Assembly: GCA_949752735.1 (NCBI GenBank)
Contig: OX457050.1
Coordinates: forward strand, 41,998,784-42,062,783
DNA length: 64,000 nt
DNA from: Lumbricus terrestris
Lineage: Eukaryota > Annelida > Clitellata > Crassiclitellata > Lumbricidae
Direction: 5' to 3'
How positions within the stretch are numbered: position 1 is the stretch's first letter; the number at the start of each line of letters is the position of its first letter. The position numbers and the translations under genes were made by a program. The notes under the pieces are model-generated. The model saw only the letters and a program-made list of their open reading frames with translations, did not search any database and had not been told where the DNA came from. Below, piece after piece: positions 19,775 to 29,473 of the stretch.

Positions 19775-21149
19775 AGCCCAATCTTGACCCTAGTCTCAGT
19801 CAAAACTATCGACCAATCTCTAACCTATCTTTTCTGTCCAAGACTCTTGAAAGACTTGTGTCAATGCAACTTCTCCCCTATCTTGAGCAATCGGGACTCC
19901 TTCCATCCCACCAGTCTGGCTATAGGGCTAATCACTCCACGGAAACAGCCCTCCTCTCCATGCTTTCTGATATATACTCTGCTGTTGACAAGTCTCATGT
20001 CACTCTTTTAGCTCTCTTCGACGTCTCCGCAGCCTTTGACATGGTTGATCATGAGATTCTATTGCAACGACTTGAAACCTCCTGCGGACTCAAGGGTTCT
20101 CCTCTCCTTTGGTTTCGGTCCTACTTGTCTGATCGCACCCAGATGATCATCTCTGGCGACTCTAGGACTCAGTGGGTCCCTGTTGTCTTGGGTGTTCCCC
20201 AGGGTTCTGTCCTAGGCCCACTCCTATTCATCCTTTACACGGCTGGTATTACTTCTCTTTTCCCTAGTAACTCTGCAACTGGCCACCTTTTCGCTGATGA
20301 TGTCCAAGCCTATGTCCATGGACCCCTTCTGCTCAACTCCTTCTTGCAAGTCGAATTGACGCTCTATCTCAAGATCTTCATCTGTGGATGTCGTCCAATC
20401 GTCTTTCCTTGAACTCTTCCAAAACCCAGTTGATTTGGTTTGGCACTCCTCAGCAGCTTCAAAAACTCGACTACACACTGCTCTCTCAAACTTTTCCTCA
20501 CTTCAACTTCTCCTCCAGTGTTCGAGACCTAGGTGTCACCCTTGATAGTTCTCTCACCTTCACTGAGCACATTGCCAATCTTACTCGCTCTTCCTATTTC
20601 CAGCTAAGGCGTCTCAAGGCTATTCGCAAATCTGTCTCATCATCGATCTTCACCTCAATTGTGCATGCTTTTGTATGTTCTCGGATCGACTATTGCAATT
20701 CTGTCCTTATTGGACTGCCTAAGGTTCGCCTAGCTCCTCTGCAAGCTGTACTCAATGCCGCTGCTAGGCTCATTGCCCGTCTTCCTCGATTCTCCCACAT
20801 TTCTACATTCATGACTGAACAACTTCACTGGCTTCCTCTCTCGGCCCGTATTCAATTTAAAGTCCTGATTTTGGTCATTAAGTCTCAAATGGGTCTTGCT
20901 CCGAAGTATCTGTGTGATCAGATACATCGCCCTCTTTCTGCCACTTCACTGCGTCCTCTTAGGTCCTCTGATCGGCTTGACCTCTTTGTCCCCCGAGTCA
21001 GGACTGCCATGGCTCAATCCAGATCATTTGCCTGCATTGGTCCCTCCCTATGGAATGGGCTACCTCCATCAGTTCGCTCTGCCATCCTCTCTGGTAGTGT
21101 GTCCTCGTCTTTCTCTCGTCTAAAAACTTGTCTTTTTTCTCGTAGTTAA
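19775..21149 (+). pseudogene. CR1/L2-type reverse transcriptase fragment with frameshift
   Basis: RT motifs NYRPISNLSFLSKTLE, HQSGYRANHSTETALL, LFDVSAAFDMVDHEIL, GVPQGSVLGPLLFILY and the catalytic LFADDVQAY lie in the first frame, which ends at 20412. The thumb and C-terminal region (SSVRDLGVTLDSSLTFTEHI to SFSRLKTCLFSRS) continue in another frame from about 20388 to 21149. A frameshift between about 20340 and 20400 therefore breaks the gene. The endonuclease is lost by 5' truncation. The first frame is shared with the gypsy frame upstream. Clade assignment (CR1 versus L2) needs a tree. Confidence 0.85.
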
Positions 21150-21225
21150 ACGCACTGGGAGCGCTTCTGAAAGGCTCTTGCTGCGAGAAGCGCTTTATAA
21201 ATGGTCAGATAAGATAAGATAAGAT
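19775..21225 (+). mobile_element. 5'-truncated CR1/L2-type LINE inserted in gypsy
   Basis: Flanked by a 4-bp direct repeat ATGA (19771-19774 and 21226-21229). The 3' end has the GCGCTTTATAAAT motif and a short AGATA-type tandem tail (about 21206-21225), typical of CR1/L2-like LINEs. Only the RT C-terminal half and 3' end are present. Confidence 0.85.
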
Positions 21226-23337
21226 ATGAGGCAGAGAAATTGTCCTGATTTGATTCCGATGTTTGAGCTGGCGGAGAATAAATCGAAGGGCGATGACCGT
21301 GTACAACCGTATGAGTTAGTGGAAGGTGTGTTGATACGTCGTTGGGACGACAAGTTAACGCCATTTAAGATGGGTGTGTCACAGATTGTGGTTCCACGTC
21401 AGTTGAGAATGAAATTGCTGCGTGTGGCACATGATATACCAGCATCGGGTCATCTGGGTACACAGAAAACTTTGGACAGACTGTTGAAGCATTTCTGGTG
21501 GCCACTGGTGAATAAGGATGTACGTGAGTACTGTCGTTCATGTGATGTTTGTCAACGGTTGGGTAAAGGTAACAGAAATTATAGAGCGCCTATGGTTAGT
21601 GTGCCTGTTATGCAAGAAGTGTTTGAACGTCTAGCGATGGATATCGTTGGTCCTTTAAGTGTTTGTGCCTTAACGGGTAACAGATTTATCTTGACTGTGA
21701 TTGATTTAGCATCGCATTTCCCATTTGCATTTCCGTTAAAGACGCATACGGCCCAGGATGTTGCGAAATGTTTATGTGAGGTGTTTACGATGTTCGGTTT
21801 TCCGAAAGAAATACTTTCTGATTGTGGGACTGAGTTCATGTCTGATTTGATGCAGGTGTTTGTGCATGAATGTGGCATTGTACAATTGAAGACTAGTCCT
21901 TATAGACCACAGACAAATGGTTCGTGTGAAAGATTCCATCGTACCATGAAAGATATGTTGAAAGCGGTGGCTGAAACGTATCCGGGTTCGTGGGATACCA
22001 TGCTCCCTTGGATTTTGTTTGCGTATAGGGAAGTTCCTGTACAGGGTACTGGCTTTTCTGCCTTTGACTTAATGTATGGTAGAGATGTGCGTGGAATGCT
22101 TCAATTAATGAAAGAGGCATGGTTGTCAAAAGATGTTGCAAATGAAGTATCTGGAAAGAATGTGATTGAATATGTCTTGCAGTTGCGTGAGCGTATGCGT
22201 GTTGGGTTGCACATGGCAAGTGAAAATGCTGTTGTTGCTAAGACTAAGTCGAAGAAAATTTATGATAAACATTCGAAGGTTGTGACTTTTGAGGAAGGTG
22301 AAAAGGTGCTACTTTTGATTCCATTGGTGGGTAAACCCTTACAGGCCAAGTATTGTGGACCTTATGTGGTATTACGTCGTCTGGGTCCGGTTGATTATTT
22401 GGTATGTACGCCGGATAGACGAAAAACGGAACGAGTGGTACATGTGAATTTGATGAAGCGATATGTGGATCGTTTGGATGTGATGCATGATGTGTCGAAA
22501 GATGATGTGATTGCTTCTGTGTTGTTGGTGGATACGGATGTGAAGGTGACTGAGTTGACTTTAGAGGATAAGGTCTTACAATGTGATGTGTCTGCTGAAT
22601 GTCGTGATGAATTACGTGATGTTTTGCATGACTTTGCACATGTCTTTAGTAAGTCACCGGGTAAAACCAACATGGTGTCACATAGGATTGAGTTGGTCGA
22701 AGGTGCTCGTCCTGTTCGACAATCACCTTATAGGTTGAATCCTGAGAGGATGGCTAAGGTGGAGAAAGAGGTGGAACAGTTGTTGAAGGCTGGGATTATT
22801 GAGGAGTCTGAGAATCCCGGGATTCCTTTTCGATGGAATGAGGAAGCAGAGAGTGCCTTTGTGGATTTGAAATCTCGTCTTGCTTCTCGACCTATTCTTA
22901 TACCTCCTGACTTTTCTAAACAGTTTTGTGTGGGTGTTGACGCATCTCAATTCTGTGTGGGAGCCTGCTTGTTTCAGATACATGAAGAACTGGAGCATCC
23001 GATTTGCTACATCAGCAGGAAGCTGCTCACGCATGAGGTTCGATACTCAACCATTGAGAAGGAGGCGTTGGCGCTGATGGTCGCGTTACGAGCCTTCAGT
23101 GTGTACTTCGGGTCCACACTGGTCCTTGTCTACACGGATCACAAGCCTCTGCAGTTCATCCGGCAGATGGCTAATAAAAACATGAAGCTCTTGCGTTGGA
23201 GTTTGGAACTGGAGCAGTATAATCTGGACATTCGGCATCGTCCGGGCAGGTTAAATGTCCTCCCGGATATTCTCAGCCGTCCGTCTCAGTTGTCAGAGGA
23301 AAGCAGCAGTTCAGTCACTGCCAAAGTAAAAAAATAA
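21226..23337 (+). CDS. gypsy integrase plus RNase H, 3' part of gag-pol, RT deleted
   Basis: 703 residues in the frame compatible with the gag-protease part. The HHCC zinc-binding domain uses H69, H76, C106 and C109. The integrase catalytic core has D139 (AMDIVG), D199 (LSDCGTEF) and E235 (NGSCERF), with 35 residues between the last two. After a C-terminal integrase region the frame enters the start of RT (VEQLLKAGIIEES), then jumps near 22812-22830 straight to the connection and RNase H region (FRWNEEAESAFVDLK, VGVDASQF, IEKEALAL, VYTDHKPLQF). The RT palm with its catalytic YxDD motif is absent through an in-frame deletion. The Met at 21226 is created by the target duplication and need not be a start. 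Confidence 0.88.
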   Translation: MRQRNCPDLIPMFELAENKSKGDDRVQPYELVEGVLIRRWDDKLTPFKMGVSQIVVPRQLRMKLLRVAHDIPASGHLGTQKTLDRLLKHFWWPLVNKDVREYCRSCDVCQRLGKGNRNYRAPMVSVPVMQEVFERLAMDIVGPLSVCALTGNRFILTVIDLASHFPFAFPLKTHTAQDVAKCLCEVFTMFGFPKEILSDCGTEFMSDLMQVFVHECGIVQLKTSPYRPQTNGSCERFHRTMKDMLKAVAETYPGSWDTMLPWILFAYREVPVQGTGFSAFDLMYGRDVRGMLQLMKEAWLSKDVANEVSGKNVIEYVLQLRERMRVGLHMASENAVVAKTKSKKIYDKHSKVVTFEEGEKVLLLIPLVGKPLQAKYCGPYVVLRRLGPVDYLVCTPDRRKTERVVHVNLMKRYVDRLDVMHDVSKDDVIASVLLVDTDVKVTELTLEDKVLQCDVSAECRDELRDVLHDFAHVFSKSPGKTNMVSHRIELVEGARPVRQSPYRLNPERMAKVEKEVEQLLKAGIIEESENPGIPFRWNEEAESAFVDLKSRLASRPILIPPDFSKQFCVGVDASQFCVGACLFQIHEELEHPICYISRKLLTHEVRYSTIEKEALALMVALRAFSVYFGSTLVLVYTDHKPLQFIRQMANKNMKLLRWSLELEQYNLDIRHRPGRLNVLPDILSRPSQLSEESSSSVTAKVKK

Positions 23338-23872
23338 AGTCGTCACGTTGTCAAATAAGGACGTCCGTCAATTGAAAGTTTCGAACAGCACACTTCAGTG
23401 AGTGTCTTGTCTGCGTGTAGCAGCCACTTTCCAGAAAAAGTGGTGGAAGCTTCATCGCCTTTTTCAAGAAGTACTCAAGAGTTGGGGGTTCTTGTTGGGG
23501 GTTCTTGTTGGGGAAATTAGGTTCTCTGTTAGCTTGCAGTGGTTGACACTGTTCTCGTTCGTCTCGTTTGGCTTTGGCCAATGACATGTTAAAATTTTTG
23601 GCTCATTTTTGTATACACGTTCAGTGTCCAAATTTTTTTCGTGTGTTATAGTTTATATGATTCGAACTTTTGAATGACTTTGAATTATATGAACTCTCAG
23701 TTACTTATGATGATGCTTTAGTTAGTAATTTGTGCTGCGTTAGTTGTTGCAATGAATTGCTTAGTACGCTTACTTGTAACGATTTAGTGCTTTGCGATTC
23801 TTGATGCTATGAACTGATAGGCGTAGCGTTTGTTGCTATATTTCGTCGTCCCTCAGGACTCCTCATGCTTTT
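23338..23872. other. gypsy 3' untranslated segment
   Basis: Between the RNase H stop and the polypurine tract. It contains a short duplicated GGGGGTTCTTGTT motif near 23483-23510. No gene recognised. Confidence 0.5.
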
Positions 23873-23884
23873 GGGAGGGGGATA
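23873..23884 (+). other. polypurine tract of gypsy element
   Basis: GGGAGGGGGATA directly before the 3' LTR start TGTAGCC; this is the expected primer site for plus-strand DNA synthesis. Confidence 0.8.
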
Positions 23885-24328
23885 TGTAGCCATTAGGTGT
23901 CTACGGCCCTTCTACTCTTCCGTACTCTTTCTGTCTTGGGATGCGTGGGTGTATTGAGGGTTGGGCATTGCCTATATAAGCCTTTGCTTTCGTGGCAAAC
24001 GGCCCTGTCGCCCTGTTCTGCGGTTGTGGTGATGTGTGAGGCGTGTGGGTTTGATGTCTCTCGTTGAGCGTGTTCCGTCTTCTACGTCGCCGTCTCGCCC
24101 TGTTGGTGTTCTGGCAGTTCATCCGTCTTCCTTGGCTTCGTTAGCCGTTGTCTGCTGTGCTGTCGTCCGTACTGCTTCGTCTGGTTTGGTCAACTTTGGT
24201 TCTACTAGACGGTAACCTTTGTTATTCGCTGTAAATATTGCTTGTATGAATAAATCGATCTTATTTTACAAAAGTTGGGACCTTATCTTTTTGATAGTCA
24301 TCCTCGTAGACGGCCCGTGAACCTTACA
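23885..24328 (+). repeat. 3' LTR
   Basis: Same as the 5' LTR except for a 6-bp CGCCCT-type insertion near 24095 and two substitutions (near 24255 and 24275). Confidence 0.9.
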
Positions 24329-24768
24329 ATATAGAAGCTGTATCATGGTATTTTCATAGCTGAAATAGAAGCTGGAATTAATGAAAGATGCATTGCAAAT
24401 GGAGGTTGATTTAAGGAATCGTATGGCTGAAATTGAAGCTGGATACATCATGAAACACATGAATGAAAGACATAAATTCAGCTTCCATTTTTCAAGCATT
24501 TTTTTGCCAATCCAGCCTCCTTTTCTCAAGCTTTTTTCTTCACTAGAGCTCTATTTTAGCCACAAAAAGCCATCCACCCTCTATTTCAGCATTAAAATAC
24601 CCTCATCCAGCCTCCATTTTAACATACCGTTTTGTCCGTACCATTTTGTCCTAGAACCCCCCTGGAGGTCTGAAAAAGGAATTCGAAAATGGGATCGCGT
24701 TAGTCAGACAAAAATGTTCGTAAACGGACGTTTCGTCAACGGATGATTCGTTCACGGATATAGTTTCT

Positions 24769-25311
24769 TCAGAACCACCACCAGTGGCTAGCATGAACAC
24801 CACTAGGGATGTCCTTCTCATCTAAATCTCTGTAGCCATTGGTTATCCAGGTTTTTAATTTCTTATCAAACCCACTCTCCACTTCTCCAGTATGATGCAA
24901 GTCACGCAGGACAATGTCAAATTGTGAATCCAGATTGCGAAACAAATCTAGCAGATACTGGATTCCAGATCGAGTACGGCAAATATCTTCGGCTGGAACG
25001 GCAAATTCAAAGTCCACTCTAGTTGTATAGTAGACAGAAACAAATGTCTGCAGCCAAACCTGGTGGCTTGTGACTTTATCAATTATGTCTTTCACAAGGT
25101 GGCTTTCTGAGCTGTGATAGATGGACCGAAGATGAGTGCTTTCAGTTGGTGGTAGTCCCAGTTCCAAAAATGTGCCAAAAACTTGGCAGCCAAGATCCAG
25201 TTGAATGTTTTGTGAAACACTGCGTCCTTTGAACGGTTGACCGTCAACTTGTTGCAGTTGAAGCACCAATTTTCTTAGTCGCTTTTTGACGATCTCAGTG
25301 GCCATGAGCAT
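24769..25311 (-). CDS. unrecognised 180-residue protein or terminal exon
   Basis: An open minus-strand frame with balanced, protein-like composition, ending in Gly-Val-His-Ala-Ser-His-Trp-Trp-Trp-Phe. No domain is recognised, no membrane segment or signal peptide is visible, and it is predicted soluble and alpha-helical. Directly upstream of the ATG on the minus strand is a pyrimidine-poor but plausible splice acceptor (TTGCAG then GAGAC), and the frame remains open across it. It could therefore be the last exon of a multi-exon host gene whose other exons lie to the right. It is the least repeat-like coding candidate in the window. It could also be part of an unrecognised transposon. Confidence 0.45.
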   Translation of the reverse strand: MLMATEIVKKRLRKLVLQLQQVDGQPFKGRSVSQNIQLDLGCQVFGTFLELGLPPTESTHLRSIYHSSESHLVKDIIDKVTSHQVWLQTFVSVYYTTRVDFEFAVPAEDICRTRSGIQYLLDLFRNLDSQFDIVLRDLHHTGEVESGFDKKLKTWITNGYRDLDEKDIPSGVHASHWWWF

Positions 25312-25639
25312 GTCTCCTGCAATTGATTGAATACATTCGTTATATACGTTTTATAACGAACGTTTTAAGTTTTAACACAATCATCACACAAGGAAACAAG
25401 TTTTTTTGTTAAGATGAAACCTGTTTTAAAAAATATTATGTTTTAATGATTAATATTTTAGGAATAAAAATGCTTCAGTACCATAACTTCTCAATATAAA
25501 AGTAAAAGGTTCTATGGTTGAAAGAAATTTATCAACAAACAATTATTTAACTGATCGAAATGGTGATGAAAACATAAAACAAAATATTTTGTCAAGATCT
25601 GACGAATGCTTAGACCAGAGAATAAACATTTGTTCCTCC
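25312..25639. other. AT-rich intergenic or intronic DNA
   Basis: No gene signal seen; it may be an intron if the frame at 24769-25311 is a terminal exon. Confidence 0.35.
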
Positions 25640-26570
25640 GGTTCTACGACAACTGGTCTACCGACAACTCGTCTACCGACAACTCATATCCGGACAATTC
25701 GTCTAACGACAACTGGTCTACAGACGAATAGTATTGATGAAATAGAAGCTGGATTTACAAAAATGGTTTCTTAGCTTAAATGGAAGCTGGATCGATGATT
25801 TTATTCATGTATTTCGACATGCATCCAGCTTCTACTTCAGATCTAAAAATACCTTCATCCAGCTTCTATTTCTCACCCGTTATTTTCGTCAATCCAGCTT
25901 CTATTTCAGATATAAAACAATACCCTTATCCAGCTTCCATTACTTAGGCGTTATTCATCAATCCAGCTTCTATTTCAGATCAAGAAATACTTTCATCCAG
26001 TTTTTATTTATCATACGTTATTTTCATCAATCCGGCTTCTATTTCACCTGCAAAAGAGCCATCATCCAGATTCCGTTTCTCTTGCGTTTTTTCATCAATC
26101 CAACCTCCATTTGACCTGTAAAAACTTTCATCCAGCTTCCATTTCCCCCCTGTCGAACATATTGCGTGTAAGTGGTATTACTATAAAACGGCGGTCCTAA
26201 GTGTCCTAAGTTGGATTGATGAAAAGATATCTTGCTAAATAGAAGCCGGATTGATACAAAATAATTTTTACTTAAATGGAAGCTAGATTGATGAAAATAT
26301 TCTTGCTTAAATTGGAGCTGGATGGATCAAAATAATTCTTATTTAAATAGAAGTTGGATTAAACGCATTTTTGCCTAAATGGAAGCAAAGGGGGGAATTG
26401 TCCGGGGGGGGTTAATGTCCTAGGCTAAATCAGGGGGGGAATTGTCCGGGGGGGTTTTGTCCGGGGGGTTTGTCCAGGGGGGGGAAATGTCCGCGCCCCT
26501 GTCGTAGACGAATTGTCCGGAGACCACTTGTCGTTAGACGAGTTGTCGGTAGACGAGTTGTCGTGACACC
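25640..26570. mobile_element. B-type composite transposon, copy 2, with a nested A-type copy
   Basis: The left end GGTTCTACGACAACTGGTCT continues as tandem ACCGACAACTCGTCT units. The right end, inverted, is GGTGTCACGACAACTCGTCT. The interior is the CATCCAGCTTCTATTTCAG subtype of the 35-bp minisatellite. Flanking sequences give no clear target duplication, so the ends may be recombined. An A-type copy (about 26150-26499) sits inside near the right end. Confidence 0.75.
26150..26499. mobile_element. A-type composite transposon, copy 2, truncated left end
   Basis: Contains the A-specific segment AACATATTGCGTGTAAGTGG, about five 35-bp units and the complete G-rich right end finishing GGAAATGTCCGCGCCCC. 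Only CCCCCC of the left TIR remains, fused to the host B array at TTCCATTTCC, suggesting deletion between similar C-rich words. Confidence 0.7.
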
Positions 26571-28889
26571 GGTCAAAGCGCCCTGTATGTCCCTATCTTG
26601 GCCAGCCATATTGTTTACTCGCTGCATATTCGTCCACTAATTATTTGCACAAAATCATAGAATCTCACCAGTTGTTGATTGAAGTAGATTTTCTCCTAAG
26701 ACTGTCATCAACTCAAAATGGCGACCGACAAAAGTGATTCGTTACGATGACATAAAATCTGTTTTAAAAGTGTGCCCTGTCATCTAGCGAATAAATTGAA
26801 ACGTTCTATCCAATCAGTCTTAGATTTTGAACCCCTCCACACATATTATATTGAGCTTGTCGACAGAAATTTTTGTCGCTGGGCAGAGCAGCCACGGGCA
26901 ATAAATTTTCCTTTACGATTTCTCAACTTATTTAACCAATGCAAAAGGTGGTGCGACCGCTTTCCACGGATAACTCTGGAAAGGCTAAAGATTTGCAAAA
27001 ATGCTTTTAGGACATCCTAGAGCAACCATTTGGATATTGAATGGTACTTTTTTGTGTGAATATTCTCAAAACCTGGGCCACGTAGCCTACACAACCACAG
27101 CATATATCATACCAAGGATACTGGCCCATAAATAAATGGTCAGCCCACGTTATATGAAAGAAAGGTTCATAAAATTCTTGAATTTAGAATTACTGATTAT
27201 TGTAGCACTGAAGGGCCTGTTTGCATCACGTGATTTTTAAAGCCTGCAATTAAGTATCTGCATCACGGTTACTGTTCTAAAGATTTGTTGTCCAATTAAA
27301 TTAAATTATATTGTAAATGTATGCAACATAAGAGCATTTCGGCTAAAATCTTGCTTTCCTTTTTTCAAAAACCTTACGTACATGTAACACAAAAATTCTG
27401 AGAACAGCATCGATCGTGTTCCGCACATCAGATTCTATAGCAAACAAAGTTTTTTCCGAAGTAAAAAAAGTTAAAATTTGTCCAGTGTAATTAAACCACA
27501 CATTGAAACGTTCCTGTTATATGATCTGTCAGGGCTGCTTGTCTGGAGAAATACTCAAATTTCCTAGCAGTCGATTCAATGGGATAGAAAACTATTCTGG
27601 TTAAGCAAAGTGTTTTAATAAAACTGTGCAACAAACATCTTTCAGGCTAGAGTCTGTTATCCTGCAAGCTGGAAAAAATCTTTTGATTTCTGCTCGGTTA
27701 AGTCTTCTTTTTGAATCAGCTCTATTTCAGTTTCAAACATTTTACATAAACTGAATCTGCCTTTTTCTTAAGTTCAGCCAGAGTGCATATAATATTAGGT
27801 TTATGTCCTTTAACAGATACAATTATAAAAAAAAAACAGAATAAGAGGACAAAAATGCATCTCTGCAGTTCAAGACCAAAGTTGACTTAGTCTTAATCTA
27901 GAATAAAATTTGTTTATTTCTAAGTCAATTGGATCAGCTGTTGCTAATAACTTTTGAAGATGAAGCCGATGATGAAGCGGATGAGGCAGATCGTTTATAT
28001 GTAGTCTAAACTAAGGAAGCTGATGACAATGGTATGCATTATGATATTGTCTATAGTTGACAATAGACAAGACTGATCGACAAAGATGACGATCCAGCAC
28101 TCAACTGCAAGTTTTCTTCTGTTTCTCTGCTAAAGAGATTTCCATGTGAGCCAGAGGACGATAAGTCAAGTTGGTGTTCAAAACGTTTTTCCCGATCATC
28201 CGTCTGTCTAACTCTTTCTCGTGTGGCCTACTTTGACAATAGCTGTACGTGCATCGGTATAATAACTCATCTCAAGTTCTCAAGCCGATCCATTGAATAC
28301 AGCGCCACGCCTCTAAGGTTGTCAGAGGCCCGCAGTTTAAAATAAATTATGTGCATTTTGCACAAACAGGTTTTCATAGGGGGCCATTATGTGGTAATCA
28401 CAGCACCAGGTCTGCAGCCTGCAGTCTTAATGCGGCCCTGCTCACTTTCATCAGGCTCCTCTGTACATCACAACTCGGGCTTTCCATTCGAAATATTGAA
28501 GTCACCTCTTCAAAAATTCTTACACCGCCTCATCCAATTACCAACCCAGACGACACCCGCCTTAGAAGCTGCTCTCACCTCGGATACTATGGCAACTGGA
28601 CTGGGATCTCGTTTGTACTTCTCTTATAAACAACCCTTCTGACTCGGCGCAGCGCTCGTGAATAAGCTAGTGCCCTGCGCTTGACTTTCGAGTGGTGCTT
28701 TATAAATTCAGAGTATGCATTTACGAAGGAAGCAGCCCAGTCATTTAGAGTCTTTGAAATAGCATAAAGCACAATTATGTGTGCTTGTTATTATTATAAC
28801 AGTTGTGGGACCCGGTCGAAATTCGAATCGGGGATACGGGCCGCACCAGGTTGAATGGTATATAGAACGCTATATATCTGTTAAGGTAT
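26571..28889. other. intergenic, no confident gene
   Basis: An 82-codon frame at 26772-27020 and overlapping frames at 28349-28642 have no recognised domain. 28655-28710 (GTGAATAAGCTAG... GTGCTTTATAAATTC) resembles the 3' ends of CR1/L2-like elements and may be a LINE tail. A GATGAAGC-type short repeat lies near 27956-27990. The remainder is AT-rich and unassigned. Confidence 0.35.
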
Positions 28890-29473
28890 AGGCCTATGGA
28901 TGGATCAATATGACGATACCTTATTCCATCAACTAATAAATTCATCTTGTAGCCTACTTTGACAATAGCTGTTCAGTGTTCACCAGTATGGCGGGCCATT
29001 GAGTGGCACATACGCCACGTCAGTATTTGATGTAAGCCTACTGTTTGTTTCCCGCCATACCCTGAAGTGGGGTCAGGGTGGTAGTGCGGCCACGTCCGGG
29101 TAGGCAGCATTTCGAGACCAGTTGCAAATAATAATAAGTCCATGTGATTTTATGACCTCTATTTACAACAATGGATCCTTTTTATGTATTAAAGAGACGC
29201 CTTTTGTTCATTGTACCACGCGCACGCGCGACACTACGAAGCGCATTGTATAATGTTCTCATTGCCACACAAAGACCTAACACTGAATTACAGTAAACAC
29301 CTATTCACCCAAACAGTCAGCCAAACACAGAGACAGACATACAGTCAGACACAAGAGCAAAAAGTCTGCTTGTATCTCTGCACAGTAACAGCACATCTAA
29401 TTTATATCACCACTAAGTGTCTCAGTCTTTTCTCTGTCTTCAACTACATTTTATGTTTATTTTTAATTGCGAA

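Larger units (their letters stand above)
16912..24328 (+). mobile_element. Gmr1-like Ty3/gypsy LTR retrotransposon
   Basis: Two LTRs (438 and 444 bp, TG...CA) differ only by two substitutions and a 6-bp insertion in about 440 bp, so insertion was recent. The 4-bp target duplication ATAT lies at 16908-16911 and 24329-24332. Domain order is gag, CCHC knuckle, protease, integrase, then remnant RT and RNase H. Having integrase before RT is the unusual order of Gmr1-like elements. Most of RT is deleted and a CR1/L2-type LINE is inserted at 19775-21225, so this copy cannot move by itself. Confidence 0.88.
16715..24652. mobile_element. C-type composite transposon, copy 2, split by a gypsy element
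   Basis: The left part 16715-16911 begins GGTGACTGATGAAAATGGTA, followed by GTACGGACAAAA units and 35-bp minisatellite. The right part 24329-24652 resumes the minisatellite and ends with CCGTACCATTTTGTCCTAGA and ACC. The two halves together match C copy 1. The gypsy element between them has the 4-bp duplication ATAT. A target duplication of the composite element itself is not clear. Confidence 0.75.

Noticed and set aside
26772..27020. 82-codon plus-strand frame
   Set aside because: No recognisable domain, no neighbouring signals and AT-rich context; not enough to call a gene.
28349..28642. Two overlapping frames of 97 and 92 codons
   Set aside because: They overlap in different frames with no recognised domain; possibly an old LINE tail, not a supported gene.
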